From contig NZ_BAUT01000005.1 in NCBI RefSeq assembly GCF_000513095.1, positions 1-64,000 on the forward strand: 64,000 nt of DNA, given 5' to 3'. This DNA is from Halalkalibacter wakoensis JCM 9140. GTDB taxonomy: Bacteria; Bacillota; Bacilli; Bacillales; Bacillaceae_D. Positions 34,302-43,429 of this stretch are shown here, piece after piece (position 1 is the stretch's first letter; the number at the start of each line of letters is the position of its first letter). The notes under the pieces were generated by a model. That model did not search any database and had not been told where the DNA came from. It was given only the letters and a program-made list of their open reading frames with translations. The position numbers and the translations under genes are program-made.

Positions 34302-34538
34302 TTACTTCTTCTTGTTTTTTATTTCTTGATTGTTATCATTCTCAGTTTCTTCTTCATCTTCTTCGTTATTTGAACCTCCAAAGTTAAACTCATCTCCTAT
34401 AACAATTTCATCAGCATTTATTTTTTGATTTGCTTGATGACCTTTATGAATAGATGGTCCATAGTTAATCGAGGCTCCTCCTGAAATATGGTTGACCGTA
34501 AAATTGTGAATGATTGTTTTTGGCCCATATTTCCGCAA
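34302..34538 (-). CDS. GerPA/GerPF-like protein with acidic tail
   Basis: 78 residues, TTG start close behind GGGAGGGAGGG. N-terminal half IIHNFTVNHISGGASINYGP with SIHKGHQANQKINAD shares the HKGHQAN motif with the genes at 29314 and 29720. The glycine-rich turn and DxDxxDQ end are replaced by a run of Glu/Asp/Asn and a Lys-rich tip. Appears to be a family member whose second half has been exchanged or degenerated. Confidence 0.6.
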   Translation of the reverse strand: MRKYGPKTIIHNFTVNHISGGASINYGPSIHKGHQANQKINADEIVIGDEFNFGGSNNEEDEEETENDNNQEIKNKKK

Positions 34539-34702
34539 TGTCCCTCCCTCCCTTCTCTCTTACGTTACATTATGATTTAGAGGACAACCTCGTATAGTTA
34601 GCCGTCTCTACTCTTTTAAAAATGGTTTCATACCTTCCTTCATTTGCTTATACGTGCGTAAAACTTGTCCTTTTAAAAAAAGTGAAAGAATTTTGTCGGA
34701 CA

Positions 34703-34748
34703 AACATAAACAGCAAAACATTTCGATATAGTTAAATGTATTTATGTT
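34703..34748. promoter_or_regulatory. double palindrome upstream of the Ni/Co transporter operon
   Basis: AACATAAA (34703-34710) with TTTATGTT (34741-34748) encloses ACATTT (34718-34723) with AAATGT (34734-34739). The stretch lies 65-110 bases before the nikM-like start. It could be a metal-responsive regulator site or an RNA structure; I do not recognise a known motif. Confidence 0.35.
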
Positions 34749-34812
34749 GTAGCTTTTTCACATAGAAGACAGAAGGAAATCGAATATCGTCACAAGGAGG
34801 GGGGATCCATTT

Positions 34813-35418
34813 ATGCATATTGCCGACGGAGTCATTAGTCTTCCTGTAGCTATTGCGACTACAGCTAGTGCTGTTGGTATATTGGCCTACTCCATAAAAG
34901 GAGTAAAGGAAGAAGAAATTCCTAGGATCAGCCTACTTACAGGTGCTTTTTTTGTTGCGTCTTTAATTAATATTCCGATTGGCCCAACCTCTGTTCATCC
35001 TTTATTAGGCGGATTTTTAGGTTTAGTTTTAGGAAGGCGTGCTCCTCTTGGCATCTTTATAGGATTAATCTTACAAGCTGTTTTATTTCAACATGGTGGC
35101 ATCACAACATTAGGAGCAAACATGATCTTAATGTCTGTCCCCGCCTTAATCATTTACTGGCTTTCTCTTACTTTTCGAAAATCCCCTTTGTTTTTAAAAG
35201 GTTTCCTCTCTGGATTTACAGCCATCTGTATTGGAGTTGCTTTGCTGATCCTTCTTTTACTGGTTTCGGATCAGCGTTATGGAGACGGGGTATTTTCTGT
35301 TATTCGGATCGTCATTTTTGCTTATGTTCCATTAGCTTTATTAGAAGGCGTGTTAACAGGGTTTGCCGTGAAACATTTATTCGAAATGAAGCCGAGCTTA
35401 TTTGAGAAGAATGTCTGA
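34813..35418 (+). CDS. nikM: ECF nickel/cobalt transporter substrate-binding membrane subunit (NikM/CbiM)
   Basis: 201 residues beginning MHIADGVISLPVAI, the diagnostic CbiM/NikM N-terminus in which His2 and the free amino terminus bind the metal. A second conserved-looking His occurs in PTSVHPLLGG. Five to six membrane helices. Start supported by AAGGAGGGGGG. It captures Ni2+ or Co2+ for uptake through the ECF complex. First gene of a four-gene operon with two accessory secreted/membrane proteins and the CbiQ-like subunit. Ni versus Co cannot be decided from this protein alone; the nearby GdmH-like gene favours nickel. Confidence 0.9.
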   Translation: MHIADGVISLPVAIATTASAVGILAYSIKGVKEEEIPRISLLTGAFFVASLINIPIGPTSVHPLLGGFLGLVLGRRAPLGIFIGLILQAVLFQHGGITTLGANMILMSVPALIIYWLSLTFRKSPLFLKGFLSGFTAICIGVALLILLLLVSDQRYGDGVFSVIRIVIFAYVPLALLEGVLTGFAVKHLFEMKPSLFEKNV

Positions 35419-35444
35419 GTACATGGAGGTGGTGAGGAAAGAAA

Positions 35445-35879
35445 ATGAAAAAAGGCTGGGGTTGGTTCTCTTTAATTCTATGTTTATCTCTATTTCTTTT
35501 TATTACTATGTTTCCTGAATCTGCATCTGCTCATCGAATGCTTATAGAGCAAGTAGATGAGCAGACCTTGCACATTCGATACGATGATGGATCGCCAGCA
35601 AAATTAGCTTTTGTTTCAGTTTTTGACGAAAACGGGACATTGCTATATGAAAACTCAGTAGATAACAGGGGCGACTTCACTATTAAGAACTCACTTAAAC
35701 CGTATCGTTTTGTTGCTGATGATGGCTTAGGACATCGAGCAACTTTTATTACTGGGAATCAAGAACAAGGGATCGAAACCATTCCTTTATGGATTAGAAC
35801 GTTGTTGGGTGTAACATTCCTCTTTTTTATAGCAGCTTTCTTTTATTACCGTTCGGGAGAAAAAACCACTATGAGGTGA
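35445..35879 (+). CDS. short accessory protein of the ECF transporter (NikL-like)
   Basis: 144 residues: signal peptide (MKKGWGWFSLILCLSLFLFI) with likely cleavage at ASA-HRML, a ~75-residue beta-rich extracellular domain resembling carboxypeptidase-regulatory/DUF4198 folds (KLAFVSVFDENGTLLYENSV), then one C-terminal membrane helix (IRTLLGVTFLFFIAAFFYY). Cleavage would leave His as the first mature residue, a good metal-binding end. Such proteins replace CbiN in nickel-type systems. It is separated from the next gene by only 4 bases. Confidence 0.75.
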   Translation: MKKGWGWFSLILCLSLFLFITMFPESASAHRMLIEQVDEQTLHIRYDDGSPAKLAFVSVFDENGTLLYENSVDNRGDFTIKNSLKPYRFVADDGLGHRATFITGNQEQGIETIPLWIRTLLGVTFLFFIAAFFYYRSGEKTTMR

Positions 35880-35883
35880 AAAC

Positions 35884-36717
35884 ATGAAAAATACAATGTT
35901 AATTCTTCTGTTTGCTGTTTGTTGTTTCCTATTTTTATTCCCATCAAACATATCTGCTCATGAATTATTTATTCAAGTCGAAGAGAACGAAACTGAACAA
36001 GAATTACGAGTTGATGTGTTATGGGGCCATCTACGAGATTTCTTAGATGAAGCAAATCATGATCAATATGAATTGTTTGTCCGTTATCCTAATGGAGACA
36101 CCGATCAACTTTCTATCGAGAGCATTGGTGTTCACGCTGTTTCTTATGTGCCAATTACTGAAGAAGGTGCTTATACTTTTTGGGCAGTCAGAAAACCGAG
36201 TACATATACTCCAGACTCTGGAATTACCCAATTAAGTAATCAAATGGCAAAAGCGATTCACTATATTGGAGAGAACTCATCTAACTCTAATCAACCCATT
36301 GACTTAAATCTTGAGATTGTCCCTGCAGGAGATACAAGCAACTTCACTACGGGTAATTTTGAATCCATTATTCTTCTAGATGGTGTTGAAGTATCTGATG
36401 CAACCGTAACAGCATACGGACCTGAAGGAGAAATATTAGAGGGTGCATCTGATCAGAATGGCCGTATTGAACTTAATCTTGATTCCTCAGGAGAATGGTT
36501 GCTTAAAGCCAATGTTCGAACAGAGGAAACCGGCATGCTAGAAGATGAAGAATATGAGGTTATTAGTCAAACATCAACTTTACTCATAGATACGAGCGAG
36601 ACTAATGAAGCATCTTCAACAAACATTTGGACGTTGGCAGCTATGTTTTTTATTGGTTTATTTATTGGTGCGGCTATTATATTGTTAACGGTTAAAAGAA
36701 AAAGTAGAGCAATATAG
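35884..36717 (+). CDS. DUF4198-like accessory protein of the ECF transporter (NikK-like)
   Basis: 277 residues: signal peptide (LLFAVCCFLFLFPSNISA) with likely cleavage before HELF, an extracellular DUF4198-type region (VLWGHLRDFLDEAN, VHAVSYVPITEEGAYTFWA), a second Ig-like/carboxypeptidase-regulatory domain (ILLDGVEVSDATVTAYGPEG), and a C-terminal membrane helix. Like its neighbour it should have an N-terminal histidine once processed. NikK-type proteins accompany NikM/NikQ in some Ni ECF systems and may relay metal; this role is family-based inference. Confidence 0.75.
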   Translation: MKNTMLILLFAVCCFLFLFPSNISAHELFIQVEENETEQELRVDVLWGHLRDFLDEANHDQYELFVRYPNGDTDQLSIESIGVHAVSYVPITEEGAYTFWAVRKPSTYTPDSGITQLSNQMAKAIHYIGENSSNSNQPIDLNLEIVPAGDTSNFTTGNFESIILLDGVEVSDATVTAYGPEGEILEGASDQNGRIELNLDSSGEWLLKANVRTEETGMLEDEEYEVISQTSTLLIDTSETNEASSTNIWTLAAMFFIGLFIGAAIILLTVKRKSRAI

Positions 36718-36752
36718 ATAAACATAAACGCTAATGGAATAGGGGTGGGGTT

Positions 36753-37493
36753 ATGACAACGAACACAGAAGCCGAATCGCTACAAGGAATTAGTAAATGG
36801 GCTCTCTCATGGGAACCCCGAGCGAAGCTAATAGCCGCTGTTTTGTATATTTTTGGTGTCATAAGCTTATCTTCCCCGATTATGATAACCATCGCCTATT
36901 TAATTACGTTTATAGCTGTTTTCCTAATGGGAATATCAATCACATTGTTGTTAAAACGATATTTAATAATTTTACCTTTTCTTTTATTAATGACCCTTCC
37001 CTTAGTGTTTGGTCAAGGCAGTGCTTTTTCTGTTGATCACCTTTCGTTTGCTATCGTCATTTTTTTAAAAGCGTTTACGTCTATGACCGTTATTACAATC
37101 ATACTAGATACTCAATCTCTAGAACAATTCATGACAAGTTTATCTCACTTAAAAGTCCCTCCCGTCTTAATAACGGTCTTAATGCTGTCCTATCGTTACG
37201 TCTTTTTGTTTCTAGATGATATCCAAAAAATGCAGACGGCAGCGAAATCTCGTTTTTTTAAAGGAGGAATCGGGTTAAGTCAACTAAAAATCTATGGCCA
37301 GTTGACAGGGTGTTTGCTGCGTAAATCATTAGATCGATCAGATAAAGTATATGAAGCCATGGCATCTCGCTGCTTTAATGGCCAATTGCAATTTTCTAGT
37401 CCCAAACTTATAACGAAACTAGATCTTACTAAAACCATTTCAGTGATTTTCATCATCTCGGTACTAATTGGTTTTGAATCGATATATATGTAA
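36753..37493 (+). CDS. cbiQ: ECF transporter transmembrane subunit (CbiQ/NikQ)
   Basis: 246 residues, five to six membrane helices, ATG behind GGGGTGGGG. Shows the two short coupling motifs of ECF-T proteins that contact the ATPases: QTAAKSRFF and EAMASRCFNG. It transmits ATP hydrolysis by CbiO to NikM. Last gene of the operon, followed by a strong terminator. No cbiO follows; the only ATPase candidate in the window is at 30912-31733 on the other strand. Confidence 0.85.
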   Translation: MTTNTEAESLQGISKWALSWEPRAKLIAAVLYIFGVISLSSPIMITIAYLITFIAVFLMGISITLLLKRYLIILPFLLLMTLPLVFGQGSAFSVDHLSFAIVIFLKAFTSMTVITIILDTQSLEQFMTSLSHLKVPPVLITVLMLSYRYVFLFLDDIQKMQTAAKSRFFKGGIGLSQLKIYGQLTGCLLRKSLDRSDKVYEAMASRCFNGQLQFSSPKLITKLDLTKTISVIFIISVLIGFESIYM

Positions 37494-37526
37494 AGAAAAA
37501 GGGCTAACATATGCCCTTTTTTCTTT
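37492..37526 (+). terminator. intrinsic terminator of the ECF operon
   Basis: AAAGAAAAAGGGC (37492-37504) pairs with GCCCTTTTTTCTTT (37513-37526), a GC-closed stem with a T-tract. Confidence 0.85.
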
Positions 37527-37633
37527 ACTCCCTTCTTTTCCCATTATACATAGAGAAAGTGGAATCTTTTTCTAAAAGTAAAAAAACTTGGTACAATTAA
37601 TCAATACTTATCAATAGCATAGGAGTGGTGAAG

Positions 37634-38626
37634 ATGAAATATAAGACGATAGGAAAAAGTGGATTAGCCGTATCGGAATTATGCTTAGGAACGATGACCT
37701 TCGGAAAAGCGACACCCGAAGATGAATCCATTAACATGATCCATCAATTTTTGGAAGATGGCGGTAATTTTATTGATACTGCTGATGTGTATGTTGGTGG
37801 CAGATCTGAAGAAATTGTCGGTAAGGCCATTAAAGAAAAAAGACAAGACGTAATTCTAGCTACAAAGGTACGGATGAAAATTGGTGACAAACCTAATGAT
37901 GCTGGATATTCACGAAAACGTGTATTAGATGGGATTGAAGCTAGCTTAAAAAGGTTGCAAACCGATTATGTTGATTTGTATCAACTTCATGTATGGGACC
38001 ACTTAACTCCCATCGAGGAAACATTGCGTACGCTAGATGATTTAGTCTCTTCAGGGAAGGTACGATATATCGGCTGTTCAAACTTTTTGGCATGGCAAAT
38101 CATGAAATCTTTATCGGTTAGTGAACGCAAAGGATATGCAAAATTTATATCGGTTCAACCACAATACAGTTTAGTAAACCGGGAAATGGACCGTGAAGTG
38201 ATGTCCCTCTGTCTTGAAGAAGGCATTGGTGTTCTTCCTTGGGGCCCACTTGGAAGTGGGTTTTTATCTGGAAAATACGAGGGCCTTAACACCCCAACAT
38301 TTGGTCGCTTATCCGAGGGGCTTCAAGGTGAATCAAGTTGGGAAAACAAAGGACTTGAGCGCAATTTCACAATTGTCAATAAAGTAAAAGAAATAGCGCA
38401 AGAAATCAACAAAACACCTACTCAAGTATCCTTAAATTGGTTGTTAATGAAAGAAGGCATCACCTCTCCTATTTTTGGAGCTCGAACGTTTGAACAATAT
38501 CGTGAAAATATCGGAGCTGCGGGTTGGAGTCTTTCACAAGAACATGTGAATGAGTTAGATGAAGTGAGTTCATTGCCTTCAGAATATCCCACTAGGTTTA
38601 TTGAAAAATTCCGGAGAACATTATAG
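37634..38626 (+). CDS. aldo/keto reductase
   Basis: 330 residues. ATG 37634 lies 8 bases after AGGAG. AKR catalytic tetrad context: FIDTADVYVGG (Asp, Tyr), ATKVR (Lys), YQLHVWD (His). Cofactor end GARTFEQYRENI. It resembles YcsN/PdxI/auxiliary-type general AKRs that reduce aldehydes and ketones with NADPH. Not closely paired with neighbours. A second AKR of the voltage-gated-channel-beta type lies at 42467. Confidence 0.85.
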   Translation: MKYKTIGKSGLAVSELCLGTMTFGKATPEDESINMIHQFLEDGGNFIDTADVYVGGRSEEIVGKAIKEKRQDVILATKVRMKIGDKPNDAGYSRKRVLDGIEASLKRLQTDYVDLYQLHVWDHLTPIEETLRTLDDLVSSGKVRYIGCSNFLAWQIMKSLSVSERKGYAKFISVQPQYSLVNREMDREVMSLCLEEGIGVLPWGPLGSGFLSGKYEGLNTPTFGRLSEGLQGESSWENKGLERNFTIVNKVKEIAQEINKTPTQVSLNWLLMKEGITSPIFGARTFEQYRENIGAAGWSLSQEHVNELDEVSSLPSEYPTRFIEKFRRTL

Positions 38627-38650
38627 TTTTTAAACAGGGTGATAAATGAA

Positions 38651-38693
38651 ATAAGAGTTGGGAGGCTTTAACAGGCGATTACTCAACTCTTAT
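38651..38693. terminator. bidirectional hairpin terminator
   Basis: ATAAGAGTTG (38651-38660) pairs with CAACTCTTAT (38684-38693) between the converging AKR and alkyltransferase-like genes. Its right arm overlaps the end of the latter. Confidence 0.65.
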
Positions 38694-39010
38694 CTTTCTT
38701 CTTTAACGTTTGCGGTATGTTGATAATCTTCCAAAAGAACACGATTTTCTCGAATATGTATCCCTTCAGCTTCTAACAATTTTTTTTGAATAAGAAAAAG
38801 CTCATCATCTTTTATACTGATTTCTCCTTTCGCATTCACAACTCGATGCCATGGCAAATTGTATTTATGACTCATCGAATGTAGAATGCGTACAACTTGT
38901 CTAGCGACTCTTGGACTTCCGGCTAAATTGGCAATTTGACCGTATGTCATGACCTTCCCTTCTGGAATAGATTGAATCACCCCAATCACACGTTCTGTAA
39001 AAGGCAGCAT
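38690..39010 (-). CDS. alkyltransferase-like (ATL) DNA repair protein
   Basis: 106 residues from ATG 39010, behind AAGGAGG; the frame continues upstream but without a ribosome-binding site and into the ABC operon terminator. The MGMT DNA-binding domain is clear (VMTYGQIANLAGSPRVARQV), but the active-site PCHR motif reads PWHRVV: tryptophan replaces the acceptor cysteine. That is the hallmark of ATL proteins, which bind O6-alkylguanine and flag it for nucleotide-excision repair without removing the alkyl group themselves. Length fits. Confidence 0.85.
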   Translation of the reverse strand: MLPFTERVIGVIQSIPEGKVMTYGQIANLAGSPRVARQVVRILHSMSHKYNLPWHRVVNAKGEISIKDDELFLIQKKLLEAEGIHIRENRVLLEDYQHTANVKEER

Positions 39011-39038
39011 GAACGGTTCCTCCTTATGCATTAAAGAT

Positions 39039-39072
39039 AAAAGCAGTGGATCATGTAGCTCCACTGCTTTTT
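39039..39072 (-). terminator. terminator of the YhaQP-like ABC operon
   Basis: AAAGCAGTGG (39040-39049) pairs with CCACTGCTTT (39061-39070); the minus strand continues TTATC after four T. Confidence 0.75.
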
Positions 39073-39094
39073 TAAGACTTTTATTTAGAAACAA

Positions 39095-40344
39095 TTACTT
39101 CTTCGTCAATTCAATCGCTTTTTTTATATCTTTAAACGAATTGGATTTCCCATACATTAATACTCCCCCACGGTAAATTCTTGCACCAAAAATGGCAAGT
39201 AACATAATAGCAGCAAGCATAATGATGATACCTAAGATTGGTTCAAATGTAGGTATGTTTAACATCCCTACACGAAGAAACATAACCATCGGTGTAAAGA
39301 AAGGAATATAGGACGTAACCGTAATAAAAGTCGATTCAGGCGCTCCTAATCCAAACATCGCGATAAAGAACCCAATCATACTAAAAACGTCATCGGTAAA
39401 ATCATCTGTTGAACATCTTCTATTCGACTAACGAGTGAACCAAGTAAAGCAGCAAGGGTAGCATATAGAAAATACCCTAATAGGAAGAAGATAATCGCAT
39501 ACATGATAATCGGTGCAGATAAATCTCCAAAGCCAAACACATCGAAAAAGCCCCCAACCAATTCATCTTGGTTTTTCATAATAGACAAATAACCTACTAA
39601 AAGCAAAATAGTTAGTTGCGTTAATCCCACTAACCCAACACCAATTATTTTAGCAAACATTTGTTTAACTGGAGATACACTTGAAATTAAGATTTCCATC
39701 ACTCGAGACGACTTCTCTGTTGCTACCTCTGTTGCAATCATGTTTGCGTACATGATCACAGAAAAATAAATAAAGAAGAGCAATATATAGACAATCCCTC
39801 TTGCTTGATTCATCTCCTCTGCTGACCTTGCTCCTTCAACAATGGCTTCCTGTGTAAAGCTGACTGGAGCGTTTAGGAGAGCTAGTTGCTCCATCGATAA
39901 ATCAAGTTGTGAAGCAGCAATGGAAGATTGAATGTGCGAAAGGGCAACATGAATGCTTGAAGTCGTTGCGTTCTCCGATAAAGACGTTGCTTTATAGATC
40001 GCTTCCGGCAAACCTTCTGCGTCATATGATAAGTGAAGAAGCCCATCATAAATCCCTTCTTCTACTTGTACTTCTACTGCTTCCTCCGAATCCGTTACAA
40101 GCTGCAATTCAATATTGTCATTAAGAATCAATAATTCCTCTTCAAGCATGGAAAAAAATTCACCTGATTCGTCAATGACAGCTACTTGATCGGTATGATC
40201 TTCTCCTTGAAAGGCATTAATAATTAGGCCAATGTTAGCCATAATGAAGATCCCAGTAGCAAGTAAAACGGTAGTGATAATAAATGATTTTGCTTTTAAC
40301 TTTGAAAAATAAGCATGACCAAGCATAATCCAAAAATTATTCAT
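39095..40344 (-). pseudogene. ABC-2 permease gene (YhaP/NatB-like) with one frameshift
   Basis: ATG 40344 (ribosome-binding site GGTGGGA) gives MNNFWIMLGHAYFSKLKAKS, a first helix, a large extracytoplasmic domain and further helices up to QQMILPMTFLV and a stop near 39376. The overlapping frame continues MIGFFIAMFGLGAPES through the last two helices to ELTKK at 39095. Homologs are a single ~410-residue protein; one extra base in GTTTTTAGTATGATT restores it. Pairs with the upstream ATPase, whose stop overlaps this start. Probable Na+ or drug/peptide exporter. Confidence 0.75.
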
Positions 40345-41236
40345 AAGAGGATCCCACCTTTTCAATAAAGATATCATGCAATGAAGGTTCCTCTAATTCA
40401 AATTTACGAACAAACCCTAAAGACACAACATGTTGAAATACCTTTTCTGCAATTGATTCCGATTCGACTTGAAGTCGCACTCCTTCAGTCGATTTTTTCC
40501 ATTTCAGTACACCTTCTACCTCTTGTAATGAAGATAGATCAAAATCTGCATGAATTGAAATGTTCTTCTTTCCGAATGAACGTTTAATTGTCTTTAACTC
40601 ACCATGTACAACTGGAGTACCGTGATGCATAATACACAAATTTTCGCATAGTTCCTCCACATGCTCCATACGGTGGCTAGAGAAAACAATGGTTGTTCCA
40701 TTCTCTTTCATTTCTATAACTGCTTCTTTTAACAATTCGACATTTACAGGGTCAAGACCACTGAACGGTTCATCCAATATGAGTAGTTTTGGTTTATGTA
40801 TCACTGCTGCTATGAACTGTATTTTCTGTTGATTCCCTTTAGACAATTCTTCTATTTTCTTATGCTTATATTCAGGAACATTAAAACGCTCTAGCCAAAT
40901 GTCTAGTTCTTTTACAATTTCTTGCTTCTTCATTCCTCGTAATCTAGCAAGATAAACAATTTGATCCATAACTTTCATTTTCGGATAAAGACCTCTTTCT
41001 TCAGGTAAATACCCAATCTCAGGTGTTGTTGAGTAATTAATTCCTTTTCCGTTCCATGTAATCGTTCCTTCCGTTTGATCAATTAGGCCCAACACCATTC
41101 GAAATGTTGTTGTTTTCCCAGCACCATTAGCTCCTAAGAACCCGAACATCTCATTCTCAGGAACTTCTAAAGTTAAATCATTCACGGCTGTAAATTGCCC
41201 AAAACGCTTTGTAATATTTTTTAGCAATAATGTCAT
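40337..41236 (-). CDS. ABC exporter ATPase (YhaQ/NatA-like)
   Basis: 299 residues. Walker A GANGAGKTT, signature ELSKGNQQKIQF, Walker B LLILDEPFSGLDP, H-loop FSSHRMEHVE. C-terminal ~90 residues end SLHDIFIEKVG, typical of exporter ATPases of the NatA/YhaQ type. First gene of a two-gene operon with the frameshifted permease. Confidence 0.9.
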   Translation of the reverse strand: MTLLLKNITKRFGQFTAVNDLTLEVPENEMFGFLGANGAGKTTTFRMVLGLIDQTEGTITWNGKGINYSTTPEIGYLPEERGLYPKMKVMDQIVYLARLRGMKKQEIVKELDIWLERFNVPEYKHKKIEELSKGNQQKIQFIAAVIHKPKLLILDEPFSGLDPVNVELLKEAVIEMKENGTTIVFSSHRMEHVEELCENLCIMHHGTPVVHGELKTIKRSFGKKNISIHADFDLSSLQEVEGVLKWKKSTEGVRLQVESESIAEKVFQHVVSLGFVRKFELEEPSLHDIFIEKVGSSYE

Positions 41237-41338
41237 AGATCACCCATCCTTTGCTTGAAATTCGATTCTACTTTTTTTCTAATGTTACTAGCTTACCTAT
41301 CTATACGATCACGAGAAATAAAAGTTCCCAATAAAAAA

Positions 41339-42231
41339 TTATCCTGCATCTGTATGAACACTTACTTGATGCCCTTTTCTCTGATGAAGTAAAAAGAAAG
41401 ATACGCCCATTAACGCAATAACTCCTCCTATTAATTGAAGACTCGTTATACGTTCCCCTAATAAAATAGCTGCCAAAATTGTTGCACCGATTGGTTCGCC
41501 GAGTATGCTCATTGAAACCGTGGTTGTATTTACATAGTTCAACAGGAAGTTAAAGATCACATGAGCAATCGTTGGAAAGATTGCAAGCAACCAAAAAATA
41601 CCCCACTCGTGTAGACCGTAACCTATCATTGGAACGCCTAGAAATGCATTCACAATCGTCAATGAAAAAGCAGCAAAAAAGAAAACGATAAAGCTATAAA
41701 TCCAATGAGAAATCACTTTGACTTTGTTTTGACCAATTAATAAGTAAGCAACAATAGCAATCACACTCAAAAAAGAGAGTATATCTCCTATAATGGCCGA
41801 TGAACTACTATGCCCAAATCCCCCCACGCAACGAGAGCAACCCCAATAACGGAAATTCCAATAGTAGTGAAGGTAAAAGCATTCGCCCGCTCTTTATAAA
41901 TAAAATATCCTCCAATTAAAGCTACAATTGGCTGCAACGATAAAATTATCGTTGAACTAGCAACTGTTGTAAGTTTCAAAGATCCAAACCATAATGCAAA
42001 GTGAAGACCGAGGAATATCCCGGCAACTGATAAGATCAACCAGTCCTTTCCAATAAGCTTTTTGAATTCTGCTTTTTTGAGCCATACAATGGGAAGCAAG
42101 ATGAAACAAGCCAAATACATACGATACATGCTAATGATCGTTGCTGGTGCATCTGACCATTTTACAAATATGGCTGAAAAGGAAATGCATATGATTGATA
42201 TAAGGAATAGTAACCCAACAGGCACTTTCAT
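41339..42231 (-). pseudogene. EamA/DMT-family transporter gene with one frameshift
   Basis: From ATG 42231 (AGGAGGAAAA) the frame reads MKVPVGLLFLISIICISFSA through five helices to GVALVAWGDLG. It then hits a stop, while the other frame carries on from GGFGHSSSSAIIGDILSFLS through the second five helices to HQRKGHQVSVHTDAG. The junction lies at the AAATC6 stretch (41816-41825). One extra base gives a normal ~297-residue, 10-helix protein with two EamA repeats (SILGEPIGATILAAILLGE in the second). Likely metabolite exporter. Confidence 0.75.
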
Positions 42232-42466
42232 TTTTCCTCCTAAATGGAAATATGTTAGTTTAATAGCTTCCATATTATAGCATAAAAGATCTCTTCAACA
42301 GAGGATGGGTTGATATTTATTACTTTAGAGAATTTCTGTGATCCTTTTTTAAAATTGATTTTTACTATAGATTTCTGCTGTCCATTCAGAAGAGCGCCTC
42401 TTCCTTTTTTCTATTACCATTTTATAGTAAAGTAAGAGAGATTAAAGTGCTTAGGAGGCCAAAAAG

Positions 42467-43411
42467 ATGAAATATAGAAGTTTAGGAAGATCAGGATTAA
42501 AAGTAAGTGAAATTAGCTTAGGAAGCTGGTTAACGTATGGAAAGAGTGTTGAAGATAACATTGCCGAGAAAACCATACATACTGCATATGATTTAGGTAT
42601 TAATTTCTTTGACTCTGCCAATGTATACGAGCAAGGTGAAGGAGAACGGGTCATGGCAAAAGCGTTGAAACAGTATCCACGTGAGTCATACGTCATTACG
42701 ACAAAAGCTTTTTGGCCTATGGGTGAAGGTCCAAATGATCGTGGATTATCTCGCAAACACGTTATCGAGCAGCTTCACGGCAGTTTAAAGCGAATGGAGT
42801 TAGACTATGTTGATGTTTTCTATTGTCACCGTTATGACTCAGAAACTCCTGTTGAAGAAACGTTACGAGCGATTGACGATTTAATTCGTCAAGGCAAAAT
42901 ATTGTACGCTGGCGTTAGTGAGTGGAGTGCTGCTCAATTAGAAGAAGCTGTAGGGGTAGCTGATAAATATTTATTGGATCGTATTGTTGTCAATCAGCCA
43001 CAATATCATATGTTTAATCGTTATATTGAGAACGAAGTCATTCCAGTAAGTAAGAAATACGGAATTGGTCAAGTTGTGTTTTCCCCATTAGCGCAAGGGA
43101 TTTTAACTGGTAAATACAAACTGGGACAAGTACCTGAAAATGGTCGAGCGACAAATGAGTCGATTAATATGTTTATAAAAGGCATGTTAAATGAAGATGT
43201 CTTGCAAAAGGTAGCTCAATTAGAATATATAGCACAAGAAATCAATATTACATTACCAGAACTAGCTTTAGCGTGGATTTTAAGACAAAAAAATGTAGCT
43301 AGTGCTTTAATTGGGGCAAGTAAACCAAGCCAAGTAGAAATGAATGTAAAAGCGACAAATGTAACATTAACAGCAGACATACAAGAGAAAATAGAGTCAA
43401 TCCTTTCTTAA
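42467..43411 (+). CDS. aldo/keto reductase (K+ channel beta-subunit-like)
   Basis: 314 residues, ATG behind TAGGAGG. Starts MKYRSLGRSGLKVSEISLGS. AKR catalytic residues in FFDSANVYEQG (Asp, Tyr), ITTKAFWP (Lys), VFYCHRYD (His). C-terminal LIGASKPSQVEMN cofactor loop. Family of Kv-beta/YghZ-like reductases. Substrate unknown. Terminator follows directly. Confidence 0.85.
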   Translation: MKYRSLGRSGLKVSEISLGSWLTYGKSVEDNIAEKTIHTAYDLGINFFDSANVYEQGEGERVMAKALKQYPRESYVITTKAFWPMGEGPNDRGLSRKHVIEQLHGSLKRMELDYVDVFYCHRYDSETPVEETLRAIDDLIRQGKILYAGVSEWSAAQLEEAVGVADKYLLDRIVVNQPQYHMFNRYIENEVIPVSKKYGIGQVVFSPLAQGILTGKYKLGQVPENGRATNESINMFIKGMLNEDVLQKVAQLEYIAQEINITLPELALAWILRQKNVASALIGASKPSQVEMNVKATNVTLTADIQEKIESILS

Positions 43412-43429
43412 ACAAGATCCTTCACTAGT

